Assembly (NCBI GenBank): GCA_900660155.1
Contig: CABFPE010000007.1
Location: 129,758-193,757, forward strand
Direction of reading: 5' to 3'
Source of the DNA: Hofstenia miamia
Taxonomy: Eukaryota; Xenacoelomorpha; Acoela; Hofsteniidae
DNA: 64,000 bases
The translations under genes and the position numbers were made by a program. The notes under the pieces are model-generated. The model was not told where the DNA came from and ran no database searches. It worked only from the letters and a program-made list of their open reading frames with translations. Positions 27,601 through 38,658 of the stretch are shown here, piece by piece (position 1 is the first letter of the stretch; every line of letters starts with the position of its first letter).

Positions 27601-30600
27601 ACGGATTATTAACATTGTCAAATCATTTATCAAGTCATTACTCGCATAAAGAACCATAGCATTTCGTAAGATAAACACATAATTTCTGTTGATGTAACCA
27701 CCTTGTGCACATCATGAGCACTATAAATTTCTTTTACCAAGACGTCTCATTTAGATATGATTAAAGAAACAGATTGTTGCAATCAATAACTCTTTTCTAC
27801 TAAGTGTAAGAAATATAAATTCTAAATAAAACAACACTCTATTGCCCGACTCCAAATACCTACTCAAATATGTAAGATAAAAAAACTCCTAAATAGAGAA
27901 CCTTATAGGTGCGAATAACACATCATACACAATTTTTTTACAGATAATAAATGTCCAATGAGATGTGCCGTTCAGAGAATTTAACAATTACTTCAAAGAA
28001 CAACTGAAATCGAAAAACTAAAATTAAAAACACTGGAATGGATATACTAAATATTGCTAAATAAAAAAGCAGCTAAATGGTAAAACATTTGAGCAAACCT
28101 TCCATGTGTTGTAAGTACGTAAATTGGTTTTTCTTGGAGCTTTACTAATTTAAATGCCTTCCTCGAGTTGGCAGATGCCTTTGGTCCTAAAATATTTGAT
28201 AAACTAAAAATAAAAATTGTTATTTAAAATACTAAAATAGAATTTTTAACAATATATTAATAAATTCTATTAAATCTTTATACACTACAAAAATATAAAA
28301 AGTGTAATTACAAATTATCAATCTTGGTTACGAATTACAGTAATTATACCTTGGCGACCAATCAACATTACTCATAATAAAGCGCGAGAAAAGGGGGGGG
28401 GGGGNGGGGGGGGGAGAAAGTTCAGGGTGAAGAGAATTAAATTATTTGAAAAAAATCTCAAGATGGCGAAGATGCATATAAGAAATTAGTAACTTTAAAA
28501 TGCCTTGAAAAAGTTTATTTGGTTTTTAACACTGGTTTTCTTTGTTGTGTAAATGATGTACAACGTCCAATGTACATACAGTCCTGCGAAAAAGTTTGGA
28601 AACATTTTTTAAAATTCTTGATTTTTGATGATTTTTGGTTGCTTAATTCAATGGACTATCTGAATAATTGATTGATAACGAAAATGCAATTATTCCAGAA
28701 TAAATGCTATTTTGTTCTTCAGATCACGTAAGAAAATATAAAAACTTCCTAACACGGAAATGTCCATTTGTTCAATGATTACCTCGCAGGATTAGACACG
28801 CTGGAACTTGTTGCATTGAATGAAAGAAAGATGGTAGTATTCAGTCGTGATCTCTTGAAACCATAATAATTTGATGGTTGTTTTAGTTCCTCGTACGAGT
28901 CAATTCCAGTAATTGACTCACTTCTTCACAATTTTCTATTGGATTCAAGCCGTTAGATCCCTTTTACCCAACTCTCTAGAAGACCAAACCCAGTTTGAAA
29001 TATCAATTTTCACTGTGTGGATTCCCGTCATTTTGAAGGATTGATGTGTTCTTATGGGCATAAACTCTGGAACCTTGTTTGCATATTGTTGAGGTAGCCA
29101 TGAGCTCTGATCGTAGCAAACAACACCAGGGCTTAAAAGTTATGAATTTTAGAAAATGTTTCCAAGCTTTTTTACAGAACTGTACCCAATAACTAAACTT
29201 TCAATCTCAGCATAGAATGCAATAAACACAAAATGATTAGAAATAAATACGTTGAAACATTTTTAACATAACGACAATATTAGACTTGTTGACACTATCA
29301 AGCACATACAGAGCAACACACGCTTATTTACGTGTAGTAAAATTTAGAATTTGAACAAAAAACGAAAAAAACGCATTTAAAATACCAGTCATGCATCTTA
29401 AATAGGAATGTAATATCATAATAAGAAAACAGAACAAAGCATACAAGCTTCCCGATTTCCAAACACAAGCTTATATTTAAATAAATTTAATCTCGAAGAA
29501 TTTGAAACCTTTATTGATAACACCTATAAATTTCTTAACCAAATCGATTATTATTACAAATAGTGCTGCATTATATATAATTGTTTGATATTCTAGAATC
29601 AAAGTTTCAGTAAAAACCTTTCGCCTGCATATAAATTTCTTAATCAAATCGATTATTATTACAAATAGTGCTGCATTATATATAATTGTTTGATATTCTA
29701 GAATCAAAGTTTCAGTAAAAACCTTTCGCCTGCATAAACCTTGCCCAAATAACTACATTGCCAGTCGTGGTGGCAGTGTAAACCCAAGAAGAATCAGCAA
29801 CAAAAATGGACTGACTGAAAAATCCTACAACCCGGTTAAAGTCCTGATCAGAGAGAGGAGGGGCATTCGAAGTTAGAGAAGATCCATTCTAAATAAATTA
29901 ATAATGAACGCCCGAACGACATTTGGTTTACCCAATTGTAGAAAACAACTTGTGTTGTACTGTTGGAAACCAATTGCGAACTATTGACAGGATCGAAGAA
30001 AATGTAAAGTTGTTTTCCGTACGAAGTTCGCAAACTAACACTGGCTACTGCATCCACCCCAACTTCAGAAGTCCAATCCCAGACTTTTACCACCTAAAGC
30101 ATATGCTACTGCAAAAAACGCAAATTCAGCGAACCTGGTTATCCTCATTACCAATTGTAGCCAAATATTTCGCATCTAATGTCATGGCCATTGCCACAAC
30201 ACCTCTATCTCCATGAGGGTCAAACAAAGTCTGCACAGGAATTCTAAATGAAGAAAATTACAGTTGAAAGTTCTAAAAATGAAATTATTTACATTCATGG
30301 AAGTACTCAGAGATGTAGTAAGGTTTCACTTAAAGTGATAATGAAAAACGATTTTGTAGTTAAATTTCAAACACTCTGTGCTAAGTAGTATAACAAAGTG
30401 CATTAAAAAAACTTCAAAGTTATGTCGATGAAATAGTGAAAAATGATTATTACCGATCCTTAGTGCTAAATTAGGTTTTAGGCCATTTAAGTAATAAGAA
30501 TTATTTTTACGTAATGACTACTGTTAAGTGCCATTAGTTGTTAAAAGTTTTAGCATAATGGGTTTCAAATTATAGTCTTGAAAAGTGGCAGTCAATCGAC

Positions 30601-33600
30601 TTAGACATATACCTCGCTATTAGTTCAGTTAGGCAAACTAAGAAGCAAGCTAAAACACATTTCCCATAAATCTTGTGGCTAAGCATGAAAAATTTGCAAG
30701 CTACTAATGAAATGATTGACATTTAAATGAATCTTGAATAAGATATTTGTTTAAACATAAATATGAATAAAATCAATACAAGCAGGCTTGAAATGGATTT
30801 CTTCTTAGATATACAGTATCAGATGGGTTGCTTTCAATAATTCGTTTGTGAAATCCTTAACTACATGATAAAATTTAAAGATGCAATTAAAAAAGCCTGA
30901 GACAAAAAGAAAATCAACCAACCATTGAAAATTATTGTTTATGTTCAAAATATCGAAATTTGAAAATAAAGACTACTAAAGAACGAGGTTCTGCAAGAAA
31001 GTTTCGACTACTAAAGAACGAGGTTCTGCAAGAAAGTTTCGACTACTAAAGAACGAGGTTCTGCAAGAAAGTTTCGAGTGTGAGAGGTGTATCTAACGAC
31101 TTGAAGTAAGCAACGATATTCAACAATTAAACTTCATTAAACGCATTAAACTTCACATTATAATAAGAAGATTGTGCATAGTTTTACTAGACAAACAAAT
31201 ACAAGTTTCTGGTTCAGCAAAATTACATTTTTCTGCTTCATTTTATAAGACTGAGGCCCAGTTTATTACAGCCCGTGCAAAAGGCTTATTATTTCAAGTA
31301 GGTTTTCTAACCACAACCCTCGCGTGTTCATTACGCCGTGCATTCTTGTACGGCTCTTTATTAATAATATCAAGATGATAATACGCAGACAAATTCCTCT
31401 CCTAACGACTATGCTTGCATGCATAGGAAATATCATTTCATTATTAACATTGCTGCAGAAGCGCAAAAGGAAACGCAGAAAAAGGTATTTTGCATTAAAT
31501 ATGATTCTACAACAACAATTTCTAAAGAACACAAGAGAATATCCCAGGCCTAGACATATTTTTAGCTATACAAAGCGATCAGATTTATGGAAAAATTTTT
31601 AGTTCCATTCTCAAGTATTCATATTGAGCAAAAGGATCAGATTCAAAATCATTACCTTTGCCCTCACAAGTACACACTGATAGCCTCAACAACGGTACAG
31701 TCTGACATAATCAACTTATAATAAAGAAATGTTTGACGACCGCGCTGATTGGTTCATTACCAAACTTGCACTCCCAATTAGCGCGGCTTTCAGGAATGCA
31801 CGGGATGTTTAAATCTTGCACGGCTAGCAGTGAAAATAAGAAGGGTTGTAATGAACGCACATTGAAAAACAAACACCGGGGAGTGTTGCACGGGCTGTAA
31901 TGAACTGGGCCTGAGAGAATGAAGAAACTTAAAAAGCATATTTCCTTCATTACAGAATATATTGAAAACAAACAATTAGAAGCAGTAAGAATAATCTCTG
32001 CCTTCGTTGAGTTTGTTTTAAAAAAGTTCCCGCGAAGCACAAAATTAAAGTTAATATATGAAGCAGTGTCATAAAGGAAGAAAGAAGTTTATAATATAAT
32101 AACAGGACAATATTTAGCCTGTGCCTTTTTACAAATAGTATTCAAATGCGTTTCTGTAATAAATTGACTGTATAATTGTGTTCTTAGAATATTTTTAAAA
32201 GATTATTAATTACTAATGGTCAAAACAGAAAAAATTGTACGAAACCGATAAAAAAAATATTCAAGATATGTGATATTAAGCATTATAAGAAATTGAATCA
32301 ATTCATCTTTTATTTATTGTACAATGGCTTAAGAGAAATAAATTATTTGTATTTTCAAGCTTCAATGATTTGCAGGTCGGAATCTTCATACACAGGAGAA
32401 GTACAGCATAAAATGGGCAACAAATATAATATTAGACTTCACATTAATGATAAGAGTGCGTTGGATAGATTACATTATTAAATAATTTCGAATAATTTCT
32501 GGTAGAAATCCGTTCATTTGCTAACACTTCGAAAACCTCAAAATCCTTTAAAATTGAAAAAATTATAAAAAATCACTTTGGGAGGAAAACTATTGTTTCA
32601 ATTCTAATTTTAGCAGAAAATTTTGTAATACGTTTTTGAAAAATAACTATGCCATTCACAACGGAGACACTTTTGCAGCGATACTTTCCTGGAAATGGCC
32701 AGTCCTTCTTTATAAAAAAGATCAAAGCGACATAAATAATTTATATTTTTCATATACTATTATTTTTAATACTAACAAAAGCCTATTTTAAAATAATGCA
32801 TAAATATTTAAAAAATCCTCATTTAAGAGTAAATAAATATAACCAAAATTTGCAAAAAGCTAGTATGCGCAAAAGTTATTATGTAAAGCTATAACTTTGA
32901 ACTTATTTGTGGGGGAAGATACATATAATTTGAATTTTACAAAGGCACGAATTTCGTAGGCCATAACATTAATATTTTTAGCCTTTGGGGATACTAAAAC
33001 GCCAAAATTCCGGCTTAAACTATTGCCCACTAATTATTAGTATTTTTAGAACAGATATACAGAAGGAAATACACAATCTGTAGTAGCCAAAATGGCTGCA
33101 CAACTTTTTTTCGCATCATGTAATAACCCTATTGAAAGCATGTTTCAGTCAAGTGCTCATTAATGAACAAGAATACGTATTTATTGGACACATTAAGTAT
33201 TCCTGGAAAATTGTGCAGGTGTTTCGTGATACATTTGTATTTTTAAAATTATTTGAACTTAATAGATTTCTATATACCAGGAACGTATGTAGGTTTTACC
33301 GGAAGGTGGGGCCAATTATATTTTGTGTAGAATAAAGTGGGGCCAGTCAAAATTTCTCTAAACATAAGTATTTTCGCGGAATTTATATTAATTGTAATCC
33401 GTCTCTAGTCATACTACTCACAATTGCTCTTACACTTTCTAAAGATTTGATTTTAAACAAATTTGTGAAAGTTCATGGAAATACGAGAATTCGTTTGATT
33501 CCTTGAATTAAAGTTCCAGTTGATAAAGTTTTTTTTAAGTTGACTCAGAGTGTGGGGCCAAGGGTGGGGCCAGTAGTCTTTTTGATGGGGCTGTGGCCCC

Positions 33601-36600
33601 ACCCTAAATACGTCCCTGCTATATACTTAGTACTTAATGAAAATATGTGTGCAATAACACGGTCATCTTCATCATCATGAATATTACATAGTGGACCGAG
33701 GTTTCAATGTTGTAGCTCTGTAGTAGCATTCACTATGTGTTACTGGATATATCATAATTAGAAATTCACAACTTCCTTTTTATAGTAAATATTGTTGCCA
33801 CGATGAGAGCCAAGCGTCATGAACTGCAATAAAAAATTGCGTTTGATGATTATTTTTAGTCATTAAGAAGAAAATAAATTTGTTTTAAAGCTTTATTTTG
33901 TCGTTCGTTTCTCTTCAGTATATATCTGTAATTTGAACACCAAATCATCTCCTGCCTCGTCACAAAACTCAATCTGAATACGATGTTACTAAGCCTGGCC
34001 CTGAATTGCCAGCGCAACTTAAACTAGAAGCCCTTGCTGCATCAATCCACCACTTAGAACAACTCTTTACAGCCAATTATGATCGACCAACGAATTCTCA
34101 ACAGCTTCATAGATCTGATGCTGTTTTCCAAATGATACCGGCACGAGTCAATTCGTTGCTCAGGATATCCTGTTTGTTGTTGAACAGACGTGACTTATAT
34201 TCAACAACTAAACTTCACTTGTCAGCCCGCCTGTTGTTACTTGAGACTATTCTTGTATTTCCAACTCTGGATCTGTTTTGGATGTTACAATCTTAGTCTA
34301 AATTCTTCCTTTCTTGAAGATCTTCCACCCCTCCTCTTGCTCATGTAATAGATTCCCTTATCATCTACTCTACACGACTCGTTGTCGTCCAGATGACATT
34401 GGTCAACCTCCTCTTGTTGATCTCAATTTATTACAGCATATGAATGATTTGGCAATCATGCTTCCGGAATATGCGCAGCAGACTTTTCTAAACTACGATG
34501 TTCAGTTAGCTGGTCTCTCACAACAACACATTCTCTTACTAGCCGCAATCTTTGATTCGCATTATCGTCGGGAAAGACCAAAAAGTGAAGACTGACAAAA
34601 TGTCGATGATGTTTCGTCGTCTCGGGTTTCAGATGGAATATGCAGTTGGTATTTCAGATGACCAAATTCCATTAGCGCACCTTCGAACTGCTAATTTCCT
34701 ACAGTCAACGTACATTGGGAAGGTCTCCACCACTTCATATTTACAAATACCTAATAACACAAGTTAATGCATTACTCGATGCTGGGATTATATCTCCTGC
34801 CGCTTTTTGTGTTCCATGCTTTTGCTTTCCGGAAATCTCAATCAAAATTTAGACTAGTGATAGAATTTTCACCTGTTACAAACGTGTCATTACACCCTAA
34901 GTGCTTTTTACCATAATTCCTTCGTGTTGTATTCAAACATGCTTCACCATACAATCATGTTATTCTTTCGTTGGATCTTCAATTGACATTTTATCACATT
35001 GAGACAAAGAAATCACCAAGGTTATAAAAGCTTTTTTATTGCAGCGCACGGTGCTCGATATCAGTTTATTGTTTGCCTATGAGTCTCGCTACATCGTCGT
35101 TTGCCTGTCAGATGTTTTTGAATTACATTCTCACCCTCTTAAAAGCCTTTGCAGTCTCTGTTAAGGACAGAGACAACATCATGCTGGTTTTTGGTTTGGA
35201 TATATTTAAACTAATTGATGAATATGTTATTTTAAAAGATAAAAGCATAAAATTCTACGATGACAAATCCTTCAAATGTTTTCGTTTTGGCTCTTGATAT
35301 ACCTCGCGTTCGACTAGTCTTAACTAATGCACTAGAAATGATAATTGGTACAATTCTGGACTTGGTTGCGCGATATTCGCGCCTTTGACATTTATATGAC
35401 CTCTCTATTACTCAAAGCAACGCACAAACTTATTACTATCATACCGAACTTATATGTGAAGATGCCACGATTTTGAGAAAATCAAGAATACTGATTTGAG
35501 ACATGGCACTCAGATGGATCACAATTGGTACCAGGAGCAGAAAGAAGTTCAGAGACTCAAACTTTACCTTATTATATGAAGGTACTTACAGAATTTCAAC
35601 ACTCTCACATATATGAGAAAGAGATACTAGATTTCACAACCATTATATTCATGTCAGATCCTAACTCTATCATCTACAAGGATGTAAAAAAATATAATGA
35701 TTAGATGATTACCATCTAGAGAGAATTCAGCACCATTACGTTGCATAGAGTAATTCTTCTTCAAAAAACCTGAATTTTATATAAATAGAGACGTGAACTG
35801 GGTATGATTAATAGGCATGATGATTATTATTAATGAGAAAGAGAAAAAAAATTGTTTTGATTACGACCTTAATCCTGCCACAGAACTTGAGCTCGTTCAC
35901 ACCCATAACCAAATCTAAAAGAACACGGGTCTTGTTTGAAGGTTTTAAAAAGTCGATAGATGAAAGATCGAAAATATTTCACAAACTCATAGCAAGCGTT
36001 AAAGTGTCGATGACAGAACTCAGTAAACGTCAAAACCGAAATCAAAACAGAAAAGATTACATTTTGCCTGAATTATTTGAAATCTAAAGATAAATACACC
36101 GCAAGAAGATTTAGTTGACATTTATTGTGACTCAGGCAGAAATACTGCAAGCGTATGTTTTGAATATAGATATGGAAACAATATAAGCTAAGCATTGGGC
36201 CCGGCGGTATACCGATACCGAAATCGAAACCGCGGTATCTTGACTAAAAAATTGAACGGTATTTTACTTAAGAGTATGTGTATTGTATGCAAGCACCCTG
36301 TCCAATATTTGCAGCATGAAAACTTGGAATATTTCTTATAACTCAAGGACTAATGAAAATGTTAAAATCTGAAGACCGCACAAGATAGAGAATTCTCTAC
36401 CCTTTCTTTTTCTATTTAATATTCCCAACATGGCTTTGTGAGACTCACAGTTTTTCTCCAAAAAATATTTCAAGGTCGTTGTTGTTCCAAATAGACATTA
36501 GACCGCTTCATTATCTGAACACAAACAATGAAAAGAATTTGAATTTCTCGTTGAAAAAAAATCATATTTGCATGTACTTCAGGGGCAAGAACAAATTTTA

Positions 36601-38609
36601 GCAAAAATCTTCATCATTGCGTGAGTGGGCCCAACCCAAATATGTGTCCATGCAAAAGGCTTTCAATATTTATGACAGGCTTTCATAAAAATGTTGAAAA
36701 AGTGGACAAATCGCGTTCTTACTTAAAAGTAACACTAGGAGAAATAGGGTTAGACATTGTTCTATGGACCAGTTAAGAATTCTATTTTATTTGTCAGACA
36801 CAAATGTTCAATAAATTCATGCATGTTTTTAATTATTAATTACTGTCTATCATAAGACAATTAAGTCAAAAGAGAACTCCGTAAATGTTATATAATTGAT
36901 ATAACAATGGTATGCTACTGCTACAACTGCAAAAATGATTTGATTATTTGGTCATTAACTTTAATTGAAACAAAAATAATTTCAAATTTTGAGGTAAATA
37001 GAATATGTAAAAATGGTATTCTTAGGTAAATAAAGCCTCCACTATGTATAAGCCGTACTCCAATCTTTGAAGGTTGTTTTAAGAGTTAAAGTTATGCGAA
37101 GTGTGTAAACTAATTTTGTCTTTTCCACAATCGTTTTTCCATTCACTTAATTAATCTAGTCGACTGTGGTAGATGTTTTGTGTATTGTTTAAAAAATCAT
37201 TTTCAGCATTTTCGCATTCAAAAAGTTACCTAACCGTAGTGAGAAATTTACAGACACAATTTTTAGACTACTTGCATTAACCGCATCATGAACTCTTTAA
37301 ACACAATTTTAGGTTATTGTTCTTTTCAGATGTTCTACATAGCAAGTGCCCGCAACTATTATTTTGATCTTAATGATATATATATATATATATATATAAA
37401 TGTCAGTATACTGAGCTTCGAAATATTTGAAATATCAAACGCAGTTAAAAATTTAGACCGGTTTCGATTGCTAAGAATCATCGTCAGTAATAAATGCGGT
37501 AAATAAATATTTTACAATCAACTACACTAAAGAAAGGAATTCATAAATATATTGCATGCACTATAAGTCTAAAATTATTGATGTTTTTCCGAAATTTATT
37601 TACATAAACATGAAATAAATAAGAAAATTTTAAAATTTTACTAAGATCACAACATCATAAAATCGGTGAACAAATTTTTATTAAAGCTGCAAACAAATAT
37701 AGTATTGATTTTTCATAGTCATAACGATACCGCGGCATTTTGAGTGATACCGACCCGAGAACTGACTCCCAAAATTTTCATAACGCCGGGCCCTACTAAG
37801 CATGTCGGAAGCCATGTTAAGACGGAAGATAAGAAAGCAGACAAACGCAAGATATAATAAAGCAGTCACCAAATATATCTGTTAGAGGACAATTTTTTAT
37901 CCATGCACAAACTGTAAATATGTCATGTCAGTAAAAAAGCTATCATTAAACTTGATATAGCAGGAAAAAGGGCAAACCACAATATTATCATTGGAACCTC
38001 AAAGAATTTATAATACAGGTAGCAATGGAAAAGACTCTTGAAAAATTCTCGGCCTAATTATGGATACAACCAATGTCACGTTTGGATACAAACAACATTA
38101 CGTCGTCTCCATTTCGATCATATTCTGAGAAAGATATTCTGAAATGACATCTCACAATGTATTGACAACGGGTGCGAGTATCGGTACGTGGATATTTTAG
38201 AATACCCTCAACAGTATTAATCTGGTAGTATGAGAAACATTCAAAATGATGCTGTATATCAAATACAAAAATTTGTGCCATTGANATTTGAGTATTTACA
38301 AATAATGGATAACAATAACACTCACTTGTGATCAAACAATAGCAAATGAACATTTTAAGGAGAATCTAAGATCCGAAATATTTCTCCACAAACATCAACC
38401 AAGTCTAACAAATTTTAAAATTTTAAAAATAAACAATTAAATAAAAATAATCAAGGCTCTTTACATTAAGAACAAAAAGAGCAATTAATAAATAATCAAC
38501 TATGTACTAACATCCTAAGAAATTTAATGTACACTAGATGCCCTTGTATTTTATTGTAAATTTATATTGCCGCAATTTTGTTCTGATGATGAATTTTAAA
38601 ATAGAAAAC

Positions 38610-38658
<49 letters not shown>

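Larger units (their letters stand above)
36188..37803. mobile_element. 1.6-kb hAT element with perfect 8-bp target duplication
   Basis: CTAAGCAT at 36188-36195 and 37796-37803 flanks 36196-37795. The left end is TGGGCCCGGCGGTATACCG. The right end reads TAGGGCCCGGCGTTATG on the minus strand, and both inner ends carry CGGTAT and CCGCGGTATC words. The 8-bp duplication and GGGCCCGGCG termini fit the hAT superfamily. No transposase frame was recognised, so it is non-autonomous or gutted. Part of its right half (37404-37660) is a PLE tail. Confidence 0.8.
37404..38284. repeat. 881-bp duplicated block, copy A (ends at N)
   Basis: Nearly identical to 38656-39534; I see one substitution and one 2-bp indel. 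It starts at the right side of an (AT)n tract and ends exactly at the single N at 38285. It contains the right part of the hAT element, its target duplication, and unique intron sequence. Because even the flanking unique sequence is doubled, an unmerged assembly or haplotype overlap is more likely than a true duplication. Confidence 0.85.

Noticed and set aside
31711-32040. Minus-strand 109-codon frame rich in Leu, Phe and Ser
   Set aside because: It overlaps the end of the Harbinger relic on the other strand and has no recognisable motif.
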